Shown: positions 1 through 5,280 of the stretch, in pieces
How positions within the stretch are numbered: the first letter of the stretch is position 1
Layout of the letters: each line of letters starts with the position of its first letter
Assembly (NCBI GenBank): GCA_021823945.1
Contig: JAKALW010000027.1
Span: 1 to 9,382, forward strand
DNA length: 9,382 bases
Reading direction: 5' to 3'
Origin: Microcaldota archaeon
GTDB lineage: Archaea > Micrarchaeota > Micrarchaeia > Anstonellales > VGKX01
Notes under the pieces: model-generated
Told to the model about the DNA's origin: nothing
The model's input: only the letters and a program-made list of their open reading frames with translations
Databases searched by the model: none
Translations under genes and position numbers: made by a program

Positions 1-760
1 ATTCCTCGAAAGCGGCATAGCCATTGTACGTCTTGCCATCAGCCTTCACGCCAACCAGCGCGCCCTTCTCGAACCTGAACTCGAGTTCGACCGCGCGCTT
101 CGTCCTGTTGCCAACCCACTTGAATGCGGTTTTTGGGATGCCGTCCGCCTTTTCAGAGACTCCCCTGATTGTCCGCGCCCACATGGACTCGTCTGCCGAT
201 ATGCCTGTGCTGCCCCCGTCCGACACGCCCTTGAGGCCCTCGCCTGCCAGGAACTTTGCGCATTCCTCGCGCCTCAGGTCCCAGTCCCGGACCGGCGCTA
301 TCACCCTCGCCCAGGGCGCAAGCGCCCTCAGGCCGTTCTCCATCCTGTGCTGGTCATTTCCTGTTCCAGAACTGCCGTGCGCTATAGTGTCGCACCCGTT
401 TTCCTTTGCTATGCGCGCCAGGTGCAAGGCGATTATGGGCCTTGACAATCCTTCGGAATTGACATGCCCGTTGAACATTGTGTTTGCAATTATGCCCCTG
501 TTGATGTTTGAGTAGAATTCTTCGCGGGCGTCAATCACAAAGGATTTCGACGCGAGTTTGCCTGCAAGCTTGCGCGCGCGCTCAAATTTTTCCTTGCCCT
601 GCCCGAAATCAAGCACCACTGCTGTTGTCTCTATGCCCAGCTTTCCAAGAAGCACAATCATTGCCGTGGAATCAAGCCCGCCTGAATAGCCGACGGCGCA
701 TTTTTTCACGCCTTTGAGCTCTTCCGCGAACGCCTTCCTCACCTTTTCAAGCAATAGCAC
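1..760 (-). CDS. argG: Argininosuccinate synthase-like protein, C-terminus cut by window edge
   Basis: This family joins citrulline and aspartate, using ATP, to make argininosuccinate in arginine synthesis; it acts in the cytoplasm. About 253 codons are present, against roughly 400 in the usual family member, so the C-terminal part lies outside the window. Residues 25-32 (YSGGLDST) form the PP-loop ATP-pyrophosphatase motif, written SGGLDTS in typical ArgG. DFGQ at 51-54, HGSSGTGNDQ at 128-137 and DESMWARTIRG at 190-200 match the family's DxGQ, GCTGKGNDQ and DENLWGRSIEG blocks. I chose the GTG at 760 because GGTGG at 766-770 lies 5 nt before it; a further in-frame GTG at 769 has no such site. 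A TATA-like box lies about 50 bp upstream. The sequence is divergent in the ATP and citrulline-binding blocks, so the fold is sure, the exact substrate less so. Confidence 0.82.
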   Translation of the reverse strand, partial: MLLLEKVRKAFAEELKGVKKCAVGYSGGLDSTAMIVLLGKLGIETTAVVLDFGQGKEKFERARKLAGKLASKSFVIDAREEFYSNINRGIIANTMFNGHVNSEGLSRPIIALHLARIAKENGCDTIAHGSSGTGNDQHRMENGLRALAPWARVIAPVRDWDLRREECAKFLAGEGLKGVSDGGSTGISADESMWARTIRGVSEKADGIPKTAFKWVGNRTKRAVELEFRFEKGALVGVKADGKTYNGYAAFEE

Positions 761-765
761 AAATC

Positions 766-770
766 CCACC
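766..770 (-). promoter_or_regulatory. Ribosome binding site deciding the argG start
   Basis: GGTGG, within a longer GGGTGGGA, stands 5 nt upstream of the GTG at 760. It selects this GTG over the alternatives at 769 and further downstream. Confidence 0.55.
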
Positions 771-806
771 CGTCAAACCCTGCTTTGTGAAACTAATGCT
801 GGTTGG

Positions 807-817
807 CTTATATATGC
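807..817 (-). promoter_or_regulatory. TATA-type promoter for the argG-like gene
   Basis: The minus strand reads GCATATATAAG. A start site about 25 bp on, near 785-790, would leave a leader of about 25-30 nt containing the GGTGG ribosome binding site. It lies between the stop of the Lon-like gene (844) and argG, so argG is probably transcribed separately. No transcript data support this. Confidence 0.55.
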
Positions 818-843
818 CTTTTGCCTTCCCGCGCGGGCGGATG

Positions 844-2658
844 TCAGCGCCTGCCTTTGCGCTTGCTGGCGTTATTTCCTGAAAAATAGCGGCGGAATCC
901 AAAGAAAACCGCAATGCTTGCCACAATGAGGACAAGAACTGCGAAAATCTGCGCGCCATATGCCTGGATTGCCGCCCCAATGTCCTGGGCAGCCTGAACT
1001 GGCGGCTCTGCAACCTTGCCCTTTTCCAAAAGCATTGCCTGCGCGTATCCAAAACTGGCGTCAAGGCGTTTTGAGAGCATGAGTATCTGGTATGCTGTCT
1101 GCGCCTTGGCAGGGTCTTTCCCGGCGGCGTCGAATAGGTACCTGCCCTGGGTCTGGTATATCTTTGCCCATGCCGACTTGAACTGTTCCTTGTATAGCGC
1201 CTGGATGCTTGCGTTCAATTCCGACTTGTTCATGGTGCGGTAGTCGGAATCCGCCTCGAGAAAGCTTGAGACGTATTGCGAGTCCATGACTGCCGCGTAA
1301 TAATACCCGCTCCCGTAATCGGCCTTTGCCATGTCGAGATGCCATTGCAGGTCGGTGTCTGTGCTTTTGGCGCTTGTCATGGCGTTTGATGCGCTGTCAA
1401 TCTCGCCTTTCGCGTACCCTGACAGGACTGACTCGTTGACTTCAACGCCAGCATATCCTTTTGACGCGTCCAGGACCAGGCTTGCGACCAGGCACCAATC
1501 CTGCGCATATACCAGGTTGGTATATGCCATGTAGTTTTCCTCGCTGCCTGAGACATTGTATATGTTGGTCTGGTTAATCTTGTCAAGCGCCCAGGTCTTC
1601 CTCAGGCGCGCTGCGCTGACCCATTCGAAGTTGCCTATGTTCTCCTCACGGTCGTCAAGCGCCATAACACACGCATTGGATTTGGCGTACGCATTTTCAA
1701 GGTCTGCCCTGGACACAGTGCCTGTTTGCAAAAGCGATATGTCGACAAGGTGCGTGAACACGTTGTTTGCCGCAGTGAACAGGTAGCCCTTGTCCAAGAG
1801 CGTCCTCTGGTTTTCAAGGTCTGCCTCAAAGAACGCGAACACCCTGTCGTACTCCTGGGACTTGTTGAGGTTGACTTTTGCGGCGCTGACCTCGTTTTCA
1901 GCCACTGTTATCATGGCATCCGATATCTTGGCAAAAGCTTTCAGGTCATCGTCGGAGAACGCCTGCACGTTGCCAGTGAGGTTTTCCGGGAGTTTCGGGC
2001 TCTCAAGCGTCATGTTGGAGGACTGGAGAGCCGAGCCTTCGGGGCTGAAAGCGATTTTTGCCGCATCCCTGATGTTGTCCACCTCAATTATCCTTATGCC
2101 CTTCTTTTCAGCTATGTCAGAAAGCATGAGTTTCTCGAATATTTCCTGTCTTGGCGTCACAATCGCGTACATGCCGCTTGCCGCCGCGGCCTGCGCCTTT
2201 TCAACAAGCCCGCCGACCGCGGTCACGTCGCCGTTGCCGTCAATCGCGCCTGTGAATGCCACGTCCTGCCTGATTGTCCTGTTTTCCATCGCAGCCAGGA
2301 GCGCCAAGGTCATGCCGGAGCCGGCGGAAGGGCCTTCCACATAGTTGCTGTCGCCCATGTCGCCTATAGTGAACAGGTAATCGCATTCAGTGGAGTTCAG
2401 GTCCTCATAGACGAGGGCATTGGCAAGTGCAGACTGCTGGGATTCCTGGGTCGAGACGCCCACTGTGGGATTTGTGGAGAAATAGACGCTCCCGTTACCC
2501 GGGACGGCCCTTGCCGTTATCTGGAGGAGCCTGCCGCCGCTTTCGCCCACCACTGCCGGCACGTATATTGATTTCTGGTCCTGCACGCATTCCGCAGCCA
2601 TGCTTCCGGCCACTAGCACCAGAACGAATGCCACAAGAATATGGTTTTTGATTTCCAC
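844..2658 (-). CDS. Exported, membrane-anchored Lon-like (S16-type) serine protease
   Basis: The predicted protein has 604 residues. Residues 1-21 are a hydrophobic signal or anchor segment. A Lon-type proteolytic domain follows, about residues 30-210: EGPSAGSGM places the nucleophile at Ser111, and GGLVEKAQAA gives the partner Lys154, the Ser-Lys dyad of Lon. There is no AAA+ ATPase domain. A long helical region of about 350 residues follows, then one membrane helix (571-588) and a strongly basic tail (SKRKGRR), which suggests the protease faces outward. Archaea are known to have such secreted ATP-independent Lon relatives; their substrates are largely unknown. I start at GTG 2658 because GAGG at 2666-2669 lies 7 nt before it and the signal segment then begins at once; a TTG at 2760 would add 34 polar residues in front. 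The upstream EF-Tu-like gene ends 98 bp before, with no obvious promoter between. Confidence 0.87.
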   Translation of the reverse strand: MEIKNHILVAFVLVLVAGSMAAECVQDQKSIYVPAVVGESGGRLLQITARAVPGNGSVYFSTNPTVGVSTQESQQSALANALVYEDLNSTECDYLFTIGDMGDSNYVEGPSAGSGMTLALLAAMENRTIRQDVAFTGAIDGNGDVTAVGGLVEKAQAAAASGMYAIVTPRQEIFEKLMLSDIAEKKGIRIIEVDNIRDAAKIAFSPEGSALQSSNMTLESPKLPENLTGNVQAFSDDDLKAFAKISDAMITVAENEVSAAKVNLNKSQEYDRVFAFFEADLENQRTLLDKGYLFTAANNVFTHLVDISLLQTGTVSRADLENAYAKSNACVMALDDREENIGNFEWVSAARLRKTWALDKINQTNIYNVSGSEENYMAYTNLVYAQDWCLVASLVLDASKGYAGVEVNESVLSGYAKGEIDSASNAMTSAKSTDTDLQWHLDMAKADYGSGYYYAAVMDSQYVSSFLEADSDYRTMNKSELNASIQALYKEQFKSAWAKIYQTQGRYLFDAAGKDPAKAQTAYQILMLSKRLDASFGYAQAMLLEKGKVAEPPVQAAQDIGAAIQAYGAQIFAVLVLIVASIAVFFGFRRYFSGNNASKRKGRR

Positions 2659-2665
2659 GCATATG

Positions 2666-2669
2666 CCTC
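2666..2669 (-). promoter_or_regulatory. Ribosome binding site for the Lon-like protease
   Basis: GAGG stands 7 nt upstream of the GTG at 2658 and supports this start over the upstream TTG at 2760. Confidence 0.5.
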
Positions 2670-2756
2670 TTTTTTTCGCTTGGGAAACTTGGTTGGGCGC
2701 AGGTTGCCTGCTTGATGGAACTGGCTGGCAAACTTGGCTTTGGGAAAATGCTTTTT

Positions 2757-3695
2757 TCAAATCAACAGCACTGCTTTGCGCCCAATGCCGACAATCCTCA
2801 TTTTCGCTTCCGCCTTTGCTATGAAAACGGGCATGTCGGGCAGCGCTACTTTCTCGCCAGTGACGGTGACAAAGCCTATCTTCTTGCCGTCAATGTACTT
2901 GATTTTCACAGAGAAATAATGCATGCCTATGCAGGCGGACAATGTCTCGCCTTCCTTTATCTCCTGCTGGTAGAACCTGCTTTTCTCGAATTCTACCTCG
3001 AACGAGCTTGCGCACTTCACGGTGCCCGCGGGGGCTATTATGCTGCCGCGCCCAACGTCCTTGACCTCGATGCCTTTCAGCGCTATGCCTATCCTCGCGC
3101 CAGGGCCTGCCTCCTTGACGTCCTGGTCGTGCACCTGGAATGACCGCGCGCTGAACTTCTTTCCCGATGGGAATATCTCAAGTTCTTCATGAATGGCTAT
3201 TGTCCCGCCCATGACAGTGCCCAGCGCCACAGTACCGACGCTTTTCACGACAAACGAGCTGTCAACGGGTATGAACAGGCCCCTGTTCTCCCTTGCCGGC
3301 CTTAGGCCCGCAAAGAAGTTCTTGGCATCCGGCCCCTCTGATGGCGCAGTTTCATATGCCTCGATTTTGGTGCCCTTGACAAAGGGCCTGAACTCCTCGG
3401 CGCTTATTGTGGAATTGTCAACATATGCCTTTTTTCCAAGAAGGTCGAGCGCCACTATCATCTCGCCAAGCTCCTTTGACGGGGCCCGTGGGACAAGCAC
3501 CTGGTAATCGGTCATTGCCGCGCAGTAGAGGAGAGGCGATATCTTTTCAGGGAACGAAGTCGGCTCGTATGCGCAAAGATAGCTCTCGGGCGCCTTGTAA
3601 TTGTATATGGCATAATCCGTCACGCTGCCCTTTTTGCCAAGGTGCCCTGCGTATGTCTTTGCTGTGTCGAATACTCCCAGGTTTACGTTTTCCAT
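2757..3695 (-). CDS. EF-Tu/SelB-like protein with degenerate GTPase domain
   Basis: The predicted protein has 312 residues. Residues about 137-220 match translation-factor domain 2, with SVGTVALGTVMGGTI (152-166), RSFQVHDQDVKEAGPGARIG (184-203) and IALKGIEVKDVGRGSI. Residues about 225-312 resemble domain 3. The first 115 residues align loosely to a G domain (VNLGVFD at 4-10; AAMTDYQVLVPRAPSKELGE at 59-78), but the P-loop GHVDHGKT, the DTPGH switch motif and NKxD are absent, so it should not bind or hydrolyse GTP in the usual way. It may bind tRNA or another protein through the beta-barrels; that is inference. The ATG at 3695 is preferred over TTG 3701 because AAGGT lies 8-9 nt upstream of it. 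A TATA-like box near 3755 would give a leader of about 35 nt. The downstream Lon-like gene may share the transcript. Confidence 0.8.
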   Translation of the reverse strand: MENVNLGVFDTAKTYAGHLGKKGSVTDYAIYNYKAPESYLCAYEPTSFPEKISPLLYCAAMTDYQVLVPRAPSKELGEMIVALDLLGKKAYVDNSTISAEEFRPFVKGTKIEAYETAPSEGPDAKNFFAGLRPARENRGLFIPVDSSFVVKSVGTVALGTVMGGTIAIHEELEIFPSGKKFSARSFQVHDQDVKEAGPGARIGIALKGIEVKDVGRGSIIAPAGTVKCASSFEVEFEKSRFYQQEIKEGETLSACIGMHYFSVKIKYIDGKKIGFVTVTGEKVALPDMPVFIAKAEAKMRIVGIGRKAVLLI

Positions 3696-3750
3696 TTTCA
3701 AAGACCTTCTTGCATTGGTTTTTTCTGTGTTTCTAAGAAGCCCCTGCTAA

Positions 3751-3760
3751 TCTATAAAAT
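3751..3760 (-). promoter_or_regulatory. Possible TATA box for the EF-Tu-like gene
   Basis: The minus strand reads ATTTTATAGA immediately after the end of the 72-nt repeat at 3761. A start near 3729 would leave a leader of about 35 nt before ATG 3695. The same T-rich stretch could instead end transcription of the tRNA-repeat unit upstream. Confidence 0.4.
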
Positions 3761-3832
3761 TGCGCCGGCCGGGACCGCAAACTTCATCAGAAGTTTGGGG
3801 GACCTTGCCCCACAAGGCAAGAAGGCAGGCGC
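3761..3832 (-). repeat. tRNA-Gly-associated 72-nt structured repeat, copy 1
   Basis: Read on the minus strand, this 72-nt unit starts GCGCCTG and ends CCGGCGC plus A, which can pair as an acceptor stem with a single U.C mismatch. The same 5' heptamer, 3' heptamer and mismatch occur in the neighbouring tRNA-Gly(CCC). Inside are two hairpins: arms at 3804-3809 and 3816-3821 (6 bp), and arms at 3778-3785 and 3790-3797 (8 bp, loop UGAU on the minus strand). It lies 22 nt beyond the 3' end of tRNA-Gly(CCC). By my alignment it is 67/72 identical to copy 2. No anticodon loop or T-loop can be drawn, so it is not an ordinary tRNA. Its function is unknown. Confidence 0.85.
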
Positions 3833-3854
3833 CCATTTTTTTCTTATACTTAAT

Positions 3855-4008
3855 TGCGCCGGCCGGGATTTGGACCCGGGTCTCAAGCTATTGCCAGTTT
3901 TTCGGTCGGCGGGCATTGCCTCCGGGGAATTGTTTCCCCAGGGTTTTGGCGCTCCGCCGCCAAAAGGCCTTGGGAAGCTCGTATCCTACCAGGCTGGACT
4001 ACAGGCGC
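3855..4008 (-). tRNA. tRNA-Gly(CCC) with an 81-nt intron
   Basis: Removing 3890-3970 leaves a 73-nt cloverleaf. Acceptor GCGCCTG/CCGGCGC has one U6.C67 mismatch; D stem is GTCC/GGAT; anticodon stem is CGAGC/GCTTG with loop TTCCCAA (anticodon CCC, 3974-3972); T stem is CCGGG/CCCGG; the discriminator is A and CCA is not encoded. The T loop reads TCCAAAT, so position 55 is C where U is nearly universal. The intron falls at the standard archaeal 37/38 site. A TATA-like TTTATAAA lies 31-38 bp upstream. The spacer and repeat behind it nearly match those behind tRNA-Gly(UCC), pointing to duplication of a whole unit. Confidence 0.88.
3890..3970 (-). other. Archaeal tRNA intron within tRNA-Gly(CCC)
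   Basis: The 81-nt intron interrupts the anticodon loop after position 37. It contains an 8-bp hairpin (arms 3944-3951 and 3958-3965, 6-nt loop) and a 6-bp hairpin (arms 3924-3929 and 3934-3939, 4-nt loop). For a bulge-helix-bulge at 37/38, the central helix would pair loop bases UUCC (32-35) with intron GGCA at 3892-3895, giving three pairs and one U.C mismatch. The bulge AUA (3889-3891) fits on one side and CAA (36, 37 and intron base 1) on the other. This is a relaxed form of the motif cut by the archaeal splicing endonuclease. Confidence 0.75.
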
Positions 4009-4038
4009 AAAAGAACTCATGAATTATGCAATATAATG

Positions 4039-4046
4039 TTTATAAA
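4039..4046 (-). promoter_or_regulatory. TATA box for tRNA-Gly(CCC)
   Basis: The minus strand reads TTTATAAA, 31-38 bp upstream of the tRNA 5' end at 4008. This would place transcript start about 5-10 nt before the mature end. Confidence 0.6.
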
Positions 4047-4085
4047 GAAGGGCAAATGCCATGTTAGCAATTTATATGGATAGCC

Positions 4086-4097
4086 TATATTTAAAAA
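4086..4097 (+). promoter_or_regulatory. TATA box for the unknown gene at 4153
   Basis: TATATTTAAAAA lies about 60 bp before the ATG. A start near 4118 would give a leader of about 35 nt that includes the GGTG site. It faces away from the tRNA-Gly(CCC) promoter, so the intergenic region drives both directions. Confidence 0.55.
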
Positions 4098-4142
4098 TCT
4101 CAAACCCATATCTAACCATACATTACTACTAGCAAAAATAAC

Positions 4143-4146
4143 GGTG
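4143..4146 (+). promoter_or_regulatory. Ribosome binding site deciding the start at 4153
   Basis: GGTG ends 6 nt before ATG 4153. The GTG inside this site (4144) is in frame but is better read as part of the binding site than as the start. Confidence 0.6.
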
Positions 4147-4152
4147 TTATCC

Positions 4153-4869
4153 ATGAAAAAAATAATTGGCACTTCCAAGAACTTCAATGGCATATCCAAG
4201 GCTGACGCTGGCAAAAAGCCAGCTGGCGCGAAGAAAAAGGGCGTGAACCCTCTTTTCAATGGGAAATTCCAGGCAAATGAAGTCAAGCCAGTTGAAAAAA
4301 AAACCCCCGCCCTGGAGCCATCTGAAATAGACATGTCAAAAGCCGAGGAAATGGTGAAGTTATTTTCCAGCTCGCTGAAGGGCATCAGCGACAAAGGCGA
4401 GCATTCCTACAGGTTCATACTGGCCGAAGTAAAACAGCACCCGTGCACAGCCAAGCAAATCGCGGGTTTTGCAGAATATCTGAAATCCCATGCTGCAGTT
4501 TCCAAGGCAAAGGACCAGTACAAGGAAAACCAGGGGCTTGGGCTGTTTCTCTCGGCACTGATAAACTCGAGCCCTGATTCTGATTTCAAGCTGGACTTGA
4601 CAGGGTTGGCAAACCTGACTTATCTTGGCATGCAAAACAAGAAGCGCGTTGAAATATTCGGCCTTTCCCCATGCGATTATGCCGGCATGTACTCGACTGC
4701 TGGCAAGCTGAAGATACACGTGCAGTCAATGGAAGCAATCAATGATTTCTACGTGAACATAATCCAGCCCGAGCTTCGCGGCGGTATGGTGGAATTTGTC
4801 GGGCCGGATGGCAAGACCCTCAAGACAGTTTACCCGCCGAAAAACGATTCGGATGAGGAAGAGTTCTAG
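4153..4869 (+). CDS. Unrecognised 238-residue protein inside the tRNA-Gly cluster
   Basis: I do not recognise a family. The first 55 residues are rich in Lys, Pro and Ala with no hydrophobic segment, and look disordered and basic. Residues about 60-220 look folded and mixed helical, with motifs such as GLANLTYLGMQNKKRVEIFG and GMVEFVGPDGKTLKTVYPP. The tail is very acidic (DSDEEEF). No signal peptide or membrane helix is visible, so a cytoplasmic protein is likely. The start is set by GGTG 6 nt upstream. It is the only plus-strand protein gene I can support in this window. It lies between tRNA-Gly(CCC), transcribed away from it, and the repeats behind tRNA-Gly(UCC), transcribed towards it. The lysine-rich N-terminus would suit a nucleic-acid-binding protein, but this is only a guess. 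Confidence 0.8.
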   Translation: MKKIIGTSKNFNGISKADAGKKPAGAKKKGVNPLFNGKFQANEVKPVEKKTPALEPSEIDMSKAEEMVKLFSSSLKGISDKGEHSYRFILAEVKQHPCTAKQIAGFAEYLKSHAAVSKAKDQYKENQGLGLFLSALINSSPDSDFKLDLTGLANLTYLGMQNKKRVEIFGLSPCDYAGMYSTAGKLKIHVQSMEAINDFYVNIIQPELRGGMVEFVGPDGKTLKTVYPPKNDSDEEEF

Positions 4870-4893
4870 TTTTCCTTGAAAAAGTGTCTGAAA

Positions 4894-4914
4894 GGGCAAT
4901 AAGGCAGTCGCCCA
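4894..4914 (-). repeat. Truncated copy of the tRNA-Gly-associated repeat
   Basis: On the plus strand 4894-4911 matches 15 of 18 bases of the 5' end (minus-strand sense) of repeat copy 3 at 5238-5255, followed by the shared CCA-type flank. The rest of the element is missing. It lies 27 nt beyond the 3' end of full copy 2 and 25 bp after the stop of the plus-strand gene, so that gene or its tail may have interrupted an older copy. Confidence 0.55.
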
Positions 4915-4923
4915 ATATTTGTA

Positions 4924-4929
4924 TTTTTT
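4924..4929 (+). terminator. T-run terminator candidate after the 4153-4869 gene
   Basis: Six T residues lie about 55 bp after the stop codon. A second plus-strand run of seven T (5014-5020) follows repeat copy 2. Archaeal RNA polymerase terminates at such runs. Confidence 0.35.
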
Positions 4930-4938
4930 ATTACTTAT

Positions 4939-5010
4939 TGCGCCTGCCGGGACCGCAAACTTCCGCAGAAGTTTGGGGGACCTTGCCCCACAAGGCAAGA
5001 AGGCCGTCGC
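4939..5010 (-). repeat. tRNA-Gly-associated 72-nt structured repeat, copy 2
   Basis: This copy is exactly 72 nt and starts 22 nt after the 3' end of tRNA-Gly(UCC). That spacer matches the spacer before copy 1 at 21 of 22 bases. Both internal hairpins are kept, with loop UGCG in the 8-bp hairpin. The ends pair less well than in copy 1: GCGACGG with CAGGCGC leaves two mismatches. Its 3' end CAGGCGC would pair perfectly with the 5' heptamer GCGCCTG of copy 1 and tRNA-Gly(CCC), a sign of exchange between copies. Confidence 0.85.
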
Positions 5011-5032
5011 CTATTTTTTTCTTATACTTAAT

Positions 5033-5106
5033 TGCGCCGGCCGGGATTTGAACCCGGATCGTTAGCTTGGAAGGCTAGCGTCCTAACCAGGTTGGACGAC
5101 GGGCGC
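5033..5106 (-). tRNA. tRNA-Gly(UCC)
   Basis: A 74-nt cloverleaf: acceptor GCGCCCG/CCGGCGC with a C6.C67 mismatch; D stem GTCC/GGAC; anticodon stem CTAGC/GCTAA with a C27.A43 mismatch and loop CTTCCAA, giving anticodon TCC; T arm CCGGG TTCAAAT CCCGG; discriminator A. Position 9 is C rather than the usual purine. No CCA is encoded and no intron is present. The upstream sequence is AT-rich (near 5140-5152) but has no clean TATA box, so the promoter is unclear. Mismatches in two stems are unusual but the overall fold is convincing. Confidence 0.87.
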
Positions 5107-5183
5107 AGAATTCGCAAGTATTTCTATCACTAATTTGATTTTTATCTATTTGCCTGTATTTTCATGCCAGAAAAAGTGAAAAA

Positions 5184-5255
5184 TGCGGCGGCCGGGACCG
5201 CAAACTTCCGCAGAAGTTTGGGGGACCTTGCCCCGAAGGGCAAGAAGGCCGACGC
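5184..5255 (-). repeat. tRNA-Gly-associated 72-nt structured repeat, copy 3
   Basis: This copy lies 25 nt beyond the 3' end of tRNA-Gly(GCC) and is 66/72 identical to copy 2 by my alignment. Its 3' end CCGCCGC matches the acceptor 3' end of tRNA-Gly(GCC), not the CCGGCGC of the other tRNAs, and pairs with its own GCGTCGG at six of seven positions. One hairpin is closed by a UUCG tetraloop (minus strand CTTGCCC UUCG GGGCAAG), where copies 1 and 2 have a 6-nt loop, so the stem is kept while the loop differs. Two runs of five T follow immediately on the minus strand (5169-5183), suitable for termination; a run of six T also sits between the tRNA and this repeat (5271-5276). Confidence 0.85.
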
Positions 5256-5280
5256 CCATATAACAAACTAAAAAAGTATA

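Noticed and set aside
24..515. A 163-codon open frame on the plus strand
   Set aside because: It is antisense to the argG-like gene, which carries the PP-loop and GTGNDQ motifs.
1726..2571. A 281-codon open frame on the plus strand
   Set aside because: It lies wholly antisense to the Lon-like protease, whose catalytic motifs and signal segment are clear; its composition (many Arg, Cys, His) is that of a shadow frame.
2659..2760. An upstream TTG start for the Lon-like protease overlapping the preceding stop
   Set aside because: It would put 34 polar residues before the signal segment; GTG 2658 has a GAGG site 7 nt upstream.
3761..3832. The 72-nt repeat as an ordinary or split tRNA
   Set aside because: The acceptor-like ends pair imperfectly, but the interior makes two hairpins with 4-6 nt loops and has no T loop, D loop or 7-base anticodon loop.
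3833..3835. CCA after the repeat on the plus strand, as an encoded tRNA end
   Set aside because: It occurs at copies 1 and 3 and the remnant but reads CTA at copy 2, and the tRNA genes beside it, on the other strand, encode no CCA. Probably chance within the shared flank.
3761..5255. The 72-nt repeats as a CRISPR array
   Set aside because: Only three full copies, separated by tRNA genes and irregular distances, with no spacer-sized unique segments.
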